A stretch of DNA of 64,000 nt, taken from contig CABIWJ010000001.1 of NCBI GenBank assembly GCA_902362455.1, forward strand, positions 305,311-369,310. Direction: 5' to 3'. The notes beneath the pieces were generated by a model. That model made no database searches and was not told where the DNA came from. It was given only the letters and a program-made list of their open reading frames with translations. A program made the position numbers and the translations under genes. Of this stretch, positions 29,236 to 38,560 are shown in pieces. The number at the start of each line of letters is the position of its first letter. Position 1 is the first letter of the stretch. Origin of the DNA: Eubacteriaceae bacterium (GTDB taxonomy: Bacteria > Bacillota > Clostridia > Lachnospirales > Lachnospiraceae).

Positions 29236-29405
29236 TAAGTCATAAAGCATTTATAAAAAGAATTAAGGAAATTAGATTAATGGACGATGCTTTTATGAGT
29301 AGGGTTTTTGAAGATAATATTGAGGTACAACGTGCAGATAAAGGTGCCTGTGAGAAACGTGCACGATATGTTCTGGACTTTCAATTGAAGAAGTTAAGAA
29401 ATTAG
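29232..29405 (+). pseudogene. PD-(D/E)XK (Rpn-type) transposase remnant
   Basis: 57 codons. The first half, with RLMDDAFMSRVFEDNIE, matches the start of Rpn/PD-(D/E)XK recombination-promoting nucleases. The second half, ADKGACEKRARYVLDF, resembles a segment normally found some 70 residues further on. The middle with the nuclease motif is missing, so an internal deletion joined the two pieces. Confidence 0.55.
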
Positions 29406-29447
29406 CAGAAACCCAATTAGCTTATAAGTAATGCATATAAGAGTGAT

Positions 29448-29483
29448 AAAAGGACAGTTATGATTTTATATAACTGTCCTTTT
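29448..29483. terminator. Bidirectional intrinsic terminator
   Basis: Stem AAAAGGACAGTTAT with ATAACTGTCCTTTT around an 8-nt loop. A and T runs on both sides serve the glycosylase side and the minus-strand antiporter. Confidence 0.85.
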
Positions 29484-29508
29484 ACTGTAATTTCTAACAA
29501 ACTGTGAA

Positions 29509-30723
29509 TTATTTACATACACCTGCATCTGATTGTGACAAAAACTTCTTATATGTCATATCCATTCCAATTGCTCCAAGCGGTGCAGTAATAAGGATTG
29601 CCAAAACAGCAACGGATAAAACAATCTGTCCGCAAGGAAGTCCAAGAGCCAGAGGCACAGAACCGATGGCAGCCTGAACAGTTGCTTTAGGCATATATGC
29701 GATTACACAGAATAATCGTTCCTTTAGTGTAAGTTCAGTACCTAGCAGGCATATAGAGACACCGATTGAACGGAAAATCAACGCAATAAAAATCATTAGA
29801 ATTGCAGCAATTCCGGCATCGAGTGTATATCTGATATTTACGGCAGCACCGACAAGAACGAATAAGATTACTTCGGCAGCAATCCAGAGTTTACCGAATT
29901 TTTCAGAGAGACGTTTTGAAACTGCGTCTATACTTTTGATTTTGATAACACAGGCCATACTTACGACAGCAAGAAGTCCGGATACGGAGATTGTACCTTT
30001 AAGCCACGTTTCTATTGACATAAGTAGAAATGAAAAACCAAGTATAATTATGACTTTCATACTGTTTCTTACAAAATGTTTGTAAGCATATGCTGTTTCA
30101 AAGAATATACTTAAGATGAAGCCTGTAATTGCACCGAGCAGTATTCCGAGAATTATTGAAACAGGAATATTAAGAAAGTCACTAATATGTGCGTGACCGC
30201 CCTGTGCCATACTTACAAATGTTGAGAATAGAACGATTACGAAAATGTCATCACAAGATGCACCTGCCATAATTAATTGAGGTATACTCTTATCCGTTCC
30301 ATATTTTGAATCAATAAGCTGGACCATTCTTGGGATTACGACCGCAGGAGAGACAGCACCTAAAACAGCACCCATAACAGCAGCCTCAATTCTTGTTACA
30401 CCCAGAATATATGGTGCAAATATGAAAAATGCAAGAATTTCAAAGCTTGCAGGCACGAAAGACATCATAATTGCCGGTCTGCCGACTTTTTTTAAATCAC
30501 TTAGATTAAGTGATAATCCGGCTTTAAGTAGAATTATAATTAAAGCTATCTGGCGTAATTCTGAAGAAATTGAGAGAATTGACGGGTCGAGCAGGTCAAG
30601 GACATATGGACCTAATACAATTCCTGTGACTAACATTCCTATAATACGTGGTAATTTCAGACATTGACAGATAGCTGCCATAGATAGTCCGATTAAGAAA
30701 ATAAATGCAAGCGATGTTAACAT
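29509..30723 (-). CDS. Cation/proton antiporter, CPA2-type, under fluoride riboswitch control
   Basis: 404 residues from ATG 30723, chosen for its AGAGG site 7 nt upstream; longer readings enter the riboswitch. About twelve transmembrane helices. The Kef/NapA-like GMLVTGIVLGPYVLD is near the N-terminus, and a central AGASCDDIFVIVLFS carries the adjacent acidic residues that in CPA2 carriers bind sodium or proton. No TrkA domain follows. The leader contains a fluoride riboswitch with an intrinsic terminator, so the carrier is made when fluoride enters the cell. It probably exports fluoride, or adjusts proton and sodium balance under fluoride stress. Confidence 0.88.
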   Translation of the reverse strand: MLTSLAFIFLIGLSMAAICQCLKLPRIIGMLVTGIVLGPYVLDLLDPSILSISSELRQIALIIILLKAGLSLNLSDLKKVGRPAIMMSFVPASFEILAFFIFAPYILGVTRIEAAVMGAVLGAVSPAVVIPRMVQLIDSKYGTDKSIPQLIMAGASCDDIFVIVLFSTFVSMAQGGHAHISDFLNIPVSIILGILLGAITGFILSIFFETAYAYKHFVRNSMKVIIILGFSFLLMSIETWLKGTISVSGLLAVVSMACVIKIKSIDAVSKRLSEKFGKLWIAAEVILFVLVGAAVNIRYTLDAGIAAILMIFIALIFRSIGVSICLLGTELTLKERLFCVIAYMPKATVQAAIGSVPLALGLPCGQIVLSVAVLAILITAPLGAIGMDMTYKKFLSQSDAGVCK

Positions 30724-30820
30724 ATAGACCTCTTTTCTAAATACTAATTTTAATATAATATGGATACAAACCTGATGACATAAGAAAGTATATTGCTTTG
30801 CGACATTTTCACTATACATC

Positions 30821-30919
30821 AAAAAAGCTGATGATATCTGTAAATTAATAATAAAATTAATTACAGAAGTCATCAGCTAATAAGCGGTTCTGGTTATCCA
30901 AGGGAGAACTTCATTCCCA
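30821..30919 (-). ncRNA. Fluoride (crcB-type) riboswitch with intrinsic terminator
   Basis: The minus-strand RNA reads GGGAAUGAAGUUCUCCC, a short linker, AACCGC, then GCUGAUGACUUCUGU. The first stem-loop and the hallmark GCUGAUGRCUUCU match the crcB consensus as I remember it. The GCUGAUGACUUCUGUAA arm can instead pair with UUACAGA...UCAUCAGC (30826-30841) to form a long terminator followed by six U. Fluoride binding would stabilise the aptamer and let transcription continue into the antiporter gene. Confidence 0.85.
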
Positions 30920-30925
30920 AGTGGT

Positions 30926-30954
30926 ATTATATATTAGACTTAAGATTTTGTAAA
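30926..30954 (-). promoter_or_regulatory. Promoter of the fluoride riboswitch transcript
   Basis: On the minus strand, -35 TTTACA (30954-30949), 17 bp, -10 TATAAT (30931-30926). Transcription would start at about 30919, just before the aptamer. The remainder to 31152 shows no gene. Confidence 0.75.
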
Positions 30955-31188
30955 GATATATCTTTAAGTCTATGAAATTCCTAAAATGCAATTTAATTTT
31001 TAAGTCTATAATATATAAGCCTATAAAATAATTGAGAAAATAATATATGTAATGTATAATTTTACATATAATAACAAGATAAGTATTTTGAAAAATCACA
31101 CCTGATAAATGTAAAGAATATATAAGAAATTAAAGGAGGATAAGTTAATCTTATGACAGAAAATGTATAGGATTATACGGAAATATTT

Positions 31189-31812
31189 ATGCTTACAAGA
31201 GAAGATGTATTAAATTATGGATTATCATTTCCGGGAACATATAAAGAAGCTCCATTTCATGATCAGAACTGGCAGCTTGTACGTGTTACAGACAATAAAA
31301 AGGTTTTCTTATGGACATATGAAAGAGATGGATATCTTAATCTGAATGTGAAAGTGGACCCTGAGTGGAGAGATTTTTTTAGAAATGCATATGAAAGTGT
31401 TATTCCGGGCTATCATCTTAACAAGGAACATTGGAATACGATAATAATCGATGGAACAATACCTGATGGTGAAATTAAGAAAATGATTGAGGAAAGCTAC
31501 AGAATAATAACAGACAGTCCGACTAAGAGAATCTACGAGGCAGTCAAAAAGATTCCTAAGGGCAAAGTAGCAACATATGGTCAGATTGCTAAAATGGCAG
31601 GAAATGAAAGAATGTCAAGAGCAGTTGGAAATGCATTACATAAAAACCCCGAACCTGATAAGATTTCCTGCTATAAAGTAGTAAATTCCAAGGGAGAATT
31701 AGCAAGTGAATTTGTGTTTGGAGGAAGAGATGTTCAGGCAAAACTCTTAGAAGCAGATGGGATAGAAGTTGTGAATAATAAAGTAGATTTGAATAAATAC
31801 GGTATGAAGTAA
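31189..31812 (+). CDS. MmcQ/YjbR domain fused to MGMT-like DNA-binding domain
   Basis: 207 residues. Residues 1-105 are an MmcQ/YjbR fold (SFPGTYKEAPF, then HWNTIIIDGTIPDGEI). Residues 110-207 are the DNA-binding half of O6-alkylguanine transferases, with PKGKVATYGQIA and a CYKVV motif in place of PCHRVV, so the reactive Cys is kept while His becomes Tyr. It may repair or flag alkylated bases. The start is odd: AAAGGAGG at 31134 serves an ATG at 31153, which is in frame but is followed after five codons by TAG. Translation probably restarts at 31189, which has only a weak site. Confidence 0.85.
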   Translation: MLTREDVLNYGLSFPGTYKEAPFHDQNWQLVRVTDNKKVFLWTYERDGYLNLNVKVDPEWRDFFRNAYESVIPGYHLNKEHWNTIIIDGTIPDGEIKKMIEESYRIITDSPTKRIYEAVKKIPKGKVATYGQIAKMAGNERMSRAVGNALHKNPEPDKISCYKVVNSKGELASEFVFGGRDVQAKLLEADGIEVVNNKVDLNKYGMK

Positions 31813-31945
31813 TATAGCATATAAAATGACTATAGTATGAAATGATATGTCATATAAAATACGATATATATTGGATAAAGGAATATTGTCAAGCTAAATT
31901 ATAAGGCATATATTTCGATTTTATAAGCGAGGACAGAAAAGAAAA

Positions 31946-33082
31946 ATGAAACATAAAGAGATATTTAAGTTTATAAAAAAGGAAGTAGTGCTTGTAATTG
32001 CCATAAGTCTCGCAATTATATCAGCTATAATAGTGCCACCCTCTAAAAAATATATGGATTATATAGATTTCAGAACACTTGCAATTTTATTTTGTCTGAT
32101 GACGGTTACAGCAGGCCTTAAGAGACAAGAAGTGTTTGAGAAAATGGGACAATTTCTGTTATTAAAGACCAGAAATCTGTTTCAATTAATTTTAGTTCTT
32201 ATTACGCTATGCTTTTTTAGTGGAATGATAATTACAAATGATGTGGCATTAATTACATTTGTACCATTTACATTTGTGGTATTCAATATGTTAAGAGAGG
32301 AACAGAGAAAGAAATTAATTCTGCCTGTGATATGCATACAGACAATTGCAGCTAATATGGGAAGTATGCTGACACCGTTAGGTAATCCACAAAACCTGTA
32401 TCTGTATGGTAAAAGTGGTATGTCACTAGGAAGATTTTGCCTGATAATGCTGCCGTATACAGTTGTGTCACTTGCTTTAATTATTCTGTGGACAGCATTT
32501 ATAAGCCGTAAGGTCGATAGAAAAATCGAAAAAGACTGGATAAAAATTGAAAATGTAAATGGTGATAAAAAGATAATAGTAATGCATTTTCTAATGTTTA
32601 TATTGTGTCTCTTAGTGGTTTTAAGAATAATTGATTATAAATACATATTTGTAATTACCTTACTTGCAAATATTATTTTTGACAGAAAAACACTCAAAAA
32701 TGTTGATTACTCATTGCTGTTTACGTTCATAGGTTTTTTTATATTTGTGGGAAATATAAGAAGTATTACCGCATTTTCAAATTGGATTAACGGAATTATC
32801 AATGGAAATGAAATTATGGTTGCAGTACTTTCAAGCCAGATAGTAAGTAACGTTCCAACAGCCCTGTTATTATCAGGTTTTACCGATAAAATCAGGCTGT
32901 TAGTAATAGGAACTAATATAGGTGGATTAGGAACATTAATTGCCTCAATGGCAAGTCTTATTTCATATCGACAAATTGTCAGAGAACTTCCGGGACGTAA
33001 GGGAGAATATTTTAAGCTTTTTACCATTGCAAATATAGTTTTTCTTATAATTATGCTTATGGTAAGAGTGATCACCAAGTAA
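31946..33082 (+). CDS. ArsB/SLC13-type anion permease
   Basis: 378 residues with about ten transmembrane helices. The N-terminal LAILFCLMTVTAGLKRQEVFE, a LTPLGNPQNLYLY motif and a late SNVPTALLLSGF motif mark the ion-transporter superfamily with ArsB, NhaD and CitT. NPQN and SNVP are the paired substrate-binding hairpins. It is shorter than most (about 420-450 residues) and seems to lack one helix pair in the middle. It moves an organic or inorganic anion; no arsenic genes are nearby. It has its own leader with a weak ribosome site. Confidence 0.8.
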   Translation: MKHKEIFKFIKKEVVLVIAISLAIISAIIVPPSKKYMDYIDFRTLAILFCLMTVTAGLKRQEVFEKMGQFLLLKTRNLFQLILVLITLCFFSGMIITNDVALITFVPFTFVVFNMLREEQRKKLILPVICIQTIAANMGSMLTPLGNPQNLYLYGKSGMSLGRFCLIMLPYTVVSLALIILWTAFISRKVDRKIEKDWIKIENVNGDKKIIVMHFLMFILCLLVVLRIIDYKYIFVITLLANIIFDRKTLKNVDYSLLFTFIGFFIFVGNIRSITAFSNWINGIINGNEIMVAVLSSQIVSNVPTALLLSGFTDKIRLLVIGTNIGGLGTLIASMASLISYRQIVRELPGRKGEYFKLFTIANIVFLIIMLMVRVITK

Positions 33083-33129
33083 AATCTTTTTATTAACGAA
33101 ATTTTGTATTTAATTATCAGATTTATGAT

Positions 33130-33345
33130 TATGCAAGAGACTATGTCTATGAAATATCCTTTCATATTCCTTAATCGGGTGTGATTAAATACCGCCCTAT
33201 GCAAAGTTTATTACGGTGCAGTAAATCAAACGCGCTTCGCTTGAACGGTGATTTATTGCACCGGCTTTTGCATATGGCGGCATATAACTCACACGCACGA
33301 TACGTCATAAATCAAGGATATTTCATAGACATAGTTCCTTGCATT
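33130..33345. repeat. 216-bp near-palindrome, MITE-like element
   Basis: The ends ATGCAAGAGACTATGTC (33130) and the inverted GACATAGTTCCTTGCAT (ending 33345) continue inward as paired arms almost to the centre near 33237, where CGGTGCAGTAAATCA pairs with TGATTTATTGCACCG. There is no coding capacity. It could be a non-autonomous mobile element or a long structured RNA. Confidence 0.75.
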
Positions 33346-33568
33346 AATATTTTACCTGATATATAAATACAAAATTTAAGTTATTAAGAAAGATTTTACA
33401 TAAATTATTCATAGAATTTACCTGAATAAGATAGTGAATTTTACCTGTACAACATATATTTTAATTATGAAATAAAAGATGTCTAGTATAGTGCATATAT
33501 TTAGATTAAGAAAGCGAACAGTATATCGCATAATTAAAATATGTGTCATAAATCAGGAGGCGGTACAG

Positions 33569-33802
33569 ATGAAATTCCTATGGAATTATTACAGAAAAAA
33601 AGAGTGGAGTAGAAATAAAAAGGTTATGGCTTTTGTGCTATTAAATATTCTGTGTTGCGGAATAATTGGCTTTGGATTCTGGACAATTATCAGTCAGATA
33701 GCACTTAAAACCATAACCTGGTTAGTTGTATTTGTGGGATATTCAGCATTCTTTCCGGGATATCTTGGTGGAATCCTGACAGTCTACCGAATGGAATACT
33801 AA
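33569..33802 (+). CDS. Small two-helix membrane protein, unknown
   Basis: 77 residues from ATG 33569, which has a textbook AGGAGG 8 nt upstream. A short basic N-terminus (YYRKKEWSRNKK) is followed by two transmembrane helices (about 20-42 and 49-70) with a conserved-looking SAFFPGYLGG turn. No family recognised. It is monocistronic between the palindromic element and a convergent MATE gene. Confidence 0.6.
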   Translation: MKFLWNYYRKKEWSRNKKVMAFVLLNILCCGIIGFGFWTIISQIALKTITWLVVFVGYSAFFPGYLGGILTVYRMEY

Positions 33803-33868
33803 ATTTATGTGTTTTTAGCCATATGATTGGCTCAAGAAATTAAAAACCTGGCTATAAAAGTATTAAAC

Positions 33869-35221
33869 TTATGCATTCTTAGCCAAATGCTTTTTCATAA
33901 ATCTTGCATATACTATGAAAATCAATGTACCTGTAAATATCCACGAAACTACATAGACATTCATAAGCATATCAAATGTTTTGTGTGCATTGAAGATAGT
34001 ATATAACCATATAAGTCTGAATACTACAGTACCAAGGACTGTTATTATGGCAGGTTCTAAAGATTTACCCATACCTCTCAGTGCTGAGCTGCCAACCTCA
34101 TAAGTAGCTGTAAGTCCTTCAAGTGAACCTACATGATGAAGCCTGATAAGTCCATAAGCGGCAACCGTAGGACTTATTGTATATATGCTAACGAAGAAGC
34201 CATCCCATATTAAGAAGATAACACTTAATATTTCTGTAAATGTGAAGCCATATAAGAGGCACAGACCGAAAATCTTATTACATCTCTTAACATTTCCTGC
34301 ACCGTAATTCTGGCTGATAAATGTAACCGCAGCCTGTGCAAATGCAGACGATATATCATATGTAAAATATTCAAAATTTAATGCAAGTGATGAACCGGCA
34401 ATTGCATCTGAACCAAACGAATTAATTCCTGATTGAATGAAAATATTCGAAATAGAGAATAAAGCACCCTGAATACCGGCTGGAATACCGATTGCAAGAA
34501 TTTTTCCTAGATGTTCTTTATTTATTTCCATATCCTTGAAAATGAATTTGAATTCATTTTGTCTTGTGCATAAATAACGCATAACAAGAAATGCACTAAT
34601 TATATTAGATACTACAGTTCCGATTGCCACACCTGAAACACCAAGATGAAATACGATAACTAATAAAAGGTTAAGAGCAACATTTACGACACCGGAAATA
34701 AGAAGATAATACATAGGCCGCCTTGTATCACCGACACTTCTTAGAATTGCCGAACCAAAATTATAAATAACCATAAATGGTATGCTGATAAAATATATTT
34801 CGATATAGAGCATTGCATCGTTTAAGATTTCATGTGGAGTACCTGAAGCTATCAGAATAGTTTTGGCAGTAATCATACCTATTACCATTAATACAAGTCC
34901 AAGAACCAATCCGAATGTAATTATTGTATGTACCATATCATGAATTTTTTCACGTTTGTTCTGACCTATAAGATTAGCTAAAGCAGCATTAGGTCCGACT
35001 GAAAGACCAACAATAAGGGTTACAAATATACCGACTATGGCGACACAGCTTCCAACTGCTGGAAGCGCGTTACTATTTGCAAATCTTCCAACAACCGCTA
35101 CATCGGCTGAATTAAATAATTGCTGTAAAATACTGCTGAAAGCAAGAGGTAAAGCAAAAAGAATAAGCTTACCTGAAAGATTGCCATTTAGCATATCCAT
35201 TTCTTTAGAATTGTTTGCCAT
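33869..35221 (-). CDS. MATE family efflux transporter (second)
   Basis: 450 residues from ATG 35221, chosen because GGAG lies 7 nt upstream; an in-frame extension to 35296 runs through hairpin DNA. It has the twelve-helix MATE layout, starting with NLSGKLILFALPLAFSSILQQLFNSADVAVVGRF, the family N-terminal signature. It differs clearly from the two other MATE pumps in the window. It exports toxic cations or drugs. Upstream, three hairpins precede it, possibly part of its 5' leader. No regulator is adjacent. Confidence 0.92.
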   Translation of the reverse strand: MANNSKEMDMLNGNLSGKLILFALPLAFSSILQQLFNSADVAVVGRFANSNALPAVGSCVAIVGIFVTLIVGLSVGPNAALANLIGQNKREKIHDMVHTIITFGLVLGLVLMVIGMITAKTILIASGTPHEILNDAMLYIEIYFISIPFMVIYNFGSAILRSVGDTRRPMYYLLISGVVNVALNLLLVIVFHLGVSGVAIGTVVSNIISAFLVMRYLCTRQNEFKFIFKDMEINKEHLGKILAIGIPAGIQGALFSISNIFIQSGINSFGSDAIAGSSLALNFEYFTYDISSAFAQAAVTFISQNYGAGNVKRCNKIFGLCLLYGFTFTEILSVIFLIWDGFFVSIYTISPTVAAYGLIRLHHVGSLEGLTATYEVGSSALRGMGKSLEPAIITVLGTVVFRLIWLYTIFNAHKTFDMLMNVYVVSWIFTGTLIFIVYARFMKKHLAKNA

Positions 35222-35259
35222 AATAATCTCCATTTCTGAGCAACTTACTGCGAAGAGGA

Positions 35260-35364
35260 GATGAGAAATTCGCACAGGCGATTTCTCATCTGCCATAGAG
35301 CTATTTGCTTTTGTTCAGAAACAAATAGCCATGTGAAATAATCGTATTAGCATTATTTTCACAT
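35260..35364 (-). repeat. Train of three hairpins in the MATE leader
   Basis: GATGAGAAAT/ATTTCTCATC with an inner CGC/GCG (35260-35290), GCTATTTG/CAAATAGC (35300-35329), and ATGTGAAATAAT/ATTATTTTCACAT (35331-35364). Spacing is 1-9 nt. It resembles the train upstream of gntR at 18090-18214. Confidence 0.7.
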
Positions 35365-35479
35365 TAATCCTCATTCGTATAATATTAATATCATCTTATA
35401 CCGATAAAATGTATAAGACTACTAATTTTTATAACTAATATTATATAATAATAAGCAGAAATATTTATGTCAATTGGAA

Positions 35480-35563
35480 ATTGAAATGAATTGTATAAAA
35501 ATTGAAGTGGATTGTATTAAAATTGAAATGAATTGTATAAAAACTGAAGTGGATTGTATTAAA
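35480..35563 (+). repeat. Four tandem 21-bp units
   Basis: Units begin ATTGAAATG or ATTGAAGTG and alternate, so the array is also two 42-bp units. It lies in the non-coding region before the SEC-C gene. No coding role is seen. Confidence 0.85.
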
Positions 35564-35651
35564 ATTAATAATATATTGACGTAAAATTGATACAACGTTA
35601 AAATTATATATATTTATATAACACATTTTAAATATAACAAGTATAAGCGGA

Positions 35652-36683
35652 ATGGAGATAGAATATAAAATGGAAGAAAATAATAAAGAAGTATTAAATG
35701 CTATAAAAGAGGGAAATGCCAGATTTAATAGTAAGAAGAAAGAAGAGAACCTGAAAGCAGTTCCGGAGAAATTTGCTGGGAATTACAGCAAAGCAATGGA
35801 TTATGAAGATGATTGCAGATATGATAAAGCAAGAGATATTTGTAAATGGATACTTAATGATGAAGAGGGTAAGGATATCGAGGCTGTAAAGATTATGTTA
35901 GCCAGAGTGTATCCGAAAGTTCTAGAGATGGATATTCAGGACAGCAATAGAAAATACCAGGAAGATGTAAGTGAATATTTTGAATTCTTAGACAACATTA
36001 CAATGAATGATTTAATGCAGGAATATATAGTTGAGACGTTGGCAAGATTCTGTAATCTTATGGATAATGAATGGTATTGTCCTTTATTCAATGAATTTGT
36101 AAAGACAATTGATAGTAAGGGATACCTGAGTGAAGAATACAGAGATGTTTTAGATTCTGCATATGCTTCTTATGAATCAACAGAATATTTTGAGGATGGA
36201 CATTTAGGAATAATTATGAAAAATGTTCTTAAATCAGGATATGAGAGACGATACGTTGTAGATTCAATTAAAAGTGAAGATAAAAAGAGAAAGATGGAGA
36301 TAGAGATAAATACAAGCTTTTATAATCTCTGTCAGTACCTAAATGAACATAGCGAAGAAACAGAATATATTAAGGAAGAATATCCATATAGTTATAAGAC
36401 AATTGAAGATGATATCAAGCTTATAAAGGAAGATAAATCTAGATACGAAGAAGATATTCTTACGCAGTTAGAGAAATATACAGCTAAAGACATTGACAGG
36501 GAAGCATTAAGAGAAGCTATGTATAAGGCATATGAATATATGATTAACAGCAGACCAAAGCCAACAGTTGTACATTCAGGTAAGACAACCTATTACAGGG
36601 ATGGCAGAAAGGTTGGAAGAAATGACCTTTGCCCTTGTGGAAGCGGAAAGAAATATAAACAGTGCTGTGGCAAAGACATTTAA
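35652..36683 (+). CDS. SEC-C motif protein with helical N-terminal domain
   Basis: 343 residues. The last 22 are a SEC-C zinc knuckle, [20 protein letters not shown], as in SecA. Residues 30-110 look like TPR-type helices ([12 protein letters not shown], then [11 protein letters not shown]). The rest is helical and acidic. SEC-C tails bind zinc and help contacts with proteins or ribosomes. A second ATG at 35670 has GGAGA about 10 nt upstream and could be the real start. The function is unknown; it is not a SecA. Confidence 0.8.
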   Translation: MEIEYKMEENNKEVLNAIKEGNARFNSKKKEENLKAVPEKFAGNYSKAMDYEDDCRYDKARDICKWILNDEEGKDIEAVKIMLARVYPKVLEMDIQDSNRKYQEDVSEYFEFLDNITMNDLMQEYIVETLARFCNLMDNEWYCPLFNEFVKTIDSKGYLSEEYRDVLDSAYASYESTEYFEDGHLGIIMKNVLKSGYERRYVVDSIKSEDKKRKMEIEINTSFYNLCQYLNEHSEETEYIKEEYPYSYKTIEDDIKLIKEDKSRYEEDILTQLEKYTAKDIDREALREAMYKAYEYMINSRPKPTVVHSGKTTYYRDGRKVGRNDLCPCGSGKKYKQCCGKDI

Positions 36684-36819
36684 CGTGAGATGTAGATAGT
36701 GTGAAAATCTATGTAAAATCCATATAAAAATTTATTTGATATGTTAATTTTTCACATGGCTATATGTAAATTAAATAGATAGCAAACAGTCCATATGGCA
36801 AGCAGGAAATGAGGAAAAT

Positions 36820-37281
36820 ATGATAATTATAACAGTTGTAGATGATGATTATGGCTTATTATTTAATAACAGAAGAGTAAGTAAGGACAGGATTCTCAGG
36901 GAAAAGATTAAGGAAATAACAAAAGGCTCAAAGTTATTTATGAATGAATATTCATATGGGCAGTTTAGTGAGGACGAGTTCAATAATATAGTTGTTGATG
37001 AAGATTTTCTTAACAAAGCAGGAGATGAAGATTTCTGTTTTGTGGAGAATGTGGATATTAAACCATATTTACAAGAAATTCATAGAATTATTTTGTTCAG
37101 ATGGAACCGTATATATCCAAGTGATTTCAGATTTCCAAAGGAGATATTAGAAGATTTTAACAGAGAAGGAATATGTGAATTTGCCGGAAGCTCCCACGAT
37201 AAGATAAGTCAGGACAACTATAAGGAGTCTGTAAGAAAAGTAAAGTCAGGTAAATTATTTACGGTTTATAACATTTGCTAG
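36820..37281 (+). CDS. Conserved hypothetical protein, often mislabelled ribonuclease Z
   Basis: 153 residues, with a start VVDDDYGLLFNNRRVSKDR, then SKLFMNEYSYGQF, then a C-terminal FRWNRIYPSDF and FAGSSHDKI. I recognise the pattern as a small Lachnospiraceae protein that databases have sometimes called ribonuclease Z, but no metallo-beta-lactamase motif (HxHxDH) is present, so that name should not be used. It is probably single-domain, cytoplasmic and of unknown function. GAGG lies 7 nt before the ATG. Confidence 0.65.
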   Translation: MIIITVVDDDYGLLFNNRRVSKDRILREKIKEITKGSKLFMNEYSYGQFSEDEFNNIVVDEDFLNKAGDEDFCFVENVDIKPYLQEIHRIILFRWNRIYPSDFRFPKEILEDFNREGICEFAGSSHDKISQDNYKESVRKVKSGKLFTVYNIC

Positions 37282-37336
37282 AAAGTATTTTATAAAAAAT
37301 ATAATTTTATAATTTGTTAAAGATAGATTTGACGGA

Positions 37337-38503
37337 ATGGATAAGAAAATGATTAAGAAATATATTTCAAGATTAGTAGTAATTTTACTAACTGTTTTTA
37401 TGCTGCTTGGTATAAGTGGCTGTGCAGAGACTGAAGATAGTGTATCAAAGCTCACAACCACTAGTATAAAAACATCAGAAGAGACAAATGAAAATGAAAT
37501 AACTACAGAGTTGGATTCAGAGATTGAAGAGATTCAGAACCAGGAAGATAATGAGGAATTACCAGTCAGTCAGATTCCTGTAAATGTACAAAGTTCAAAT
37601 GAAAATATCAGCTTATCTAATATTCCGGCATATACAGGTAATGCATATGTAGCAGTTAATAATAATAATCCTTATTTTACTGATGAAGATAAAAGCAGAA
37701 CAGATGCATTTGAAACATATAGCGACCTTGACGGGGCAGGCAGATGTGGTGTGGCATATGCAAATATTTGTAAGGAAATAATGCCTACGGAGAAGAGAGG
37801 TAAAATCGGTTCAGTTAAGCCGACAGGCTGGCATACCATCAAATATGATATAGTAGATGGAAAATATCTGTATAACAGATGTCATTTGATTGGATTTCAG
37901 TTAGCCGGTGAAAATGCCAATAATAAAAATCTTATTACAGGTACAAGATATCTTAATGTGACAGGAATGCTGCCATTTGAAAATATGGTAAGCGATTATG
38001 TTAAAGAAACAAACAATCATGTTTTATATAGAGTTACACCGGTTTTCGAAGGCAATAATTTGCTTGCTTCAGGTGTATTGATTGAAGCATATTCGGTAGA
38101 AGATGGTGGTGCAGGAATTACATTTTGTGTATATTGCTATAATGTACAGCCGGGAATTGATATTAATTATGCAAATGGAGACAGTAGTTTAGCTGCTGTA
38201 CAGACTCAGACATCAGTTGCACAGACACCGGCACAGACAGAACCACCAACGACACAGCCACAGACACAACCACAGACACAACCACAGACACAACCACAGA
38301 CACAACAACAGATTCAGACAGAGGTACCACAACAGAATGTAAGTGTAAATACATATATTATTAATACAAATACAGGTAAGTTTCATTATCCAAATTGCAG
38401 AAGTGTAAATCAGATGGCAGACAAGAATAAGCTTGAATATACTGGTACAAGAGATGAGGTAATTGCACAGGGATATGCTCCTTGTGGAAATTGTAGACCA
38501 TAA
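37337..38503 (+). CDS. Secreted lipoprotein DNA/RNA non-specific endonuclease
   Basis: 388 residues. The N-terminus is a lipoprotein signal with lipobox LGISGC (Cys at about residue 31), so the mature enzyme is anchored outside the membrane. The nuclease domain (about 95-275) has NRCHLIGFQLAGENANNKNL, the NucA/EndA beta-beta-alpha metal motif, with Arg-Cys-His replacing Arg-Gly-His. A linker of Gln-Thr-Gln-Pro repeats (12-bp units) follows. The last 50 residues hold FHYPNCRSV and CGNCRP, a zinc-binding tail seen on DNA-entry nucleases. It probably degrades extracellular DNA or takes part in uptake. Confidence 0.88.
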   Translation: MDKKMIKKYISRLVVILLTVFMLLGISGCAETEDSVSKLTTTSIKTSEETNENEITTELDSEIEEIQNQEDNEELPVSQIPVNVQSSNENISLSNIPAYTGNAYVAVNNNNPYFTDEDKSRTDAFETYSDLDGAGRCGVAYANICKEIMPTEKRGKIGSVKPTGWHTIKYDIVDGKYLYNRCHLIGFQLAGENANNKNLITGTRYLNVTGMLPFENMVSDYVKETNNHVLYRVTPVFEGNNLLASGVLIEAYSVEDGGAGITFCVYCYNVQPGIDINYANGDSSLAAVQTQTSVAQTPAQTEPPTTQPQTQPQTQPQTQPQTQQQIQTEVPQQNVSVNTYIINTNTGKFHYPNCRSVNQMADKNKLEYTGTRDEVIAQGYAPCGNCRP

Positions 38504-38560
38504 GAGGTAGTCTAGAGTGATAAGAAATGAAAGCCAAAGCTGAAGAAAAGAGGTATGGTT

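Noticed and set aside
36820..37281. Ribonuclease Z
   Set aside because: No HxHxDH metal motif and only 153 residues.
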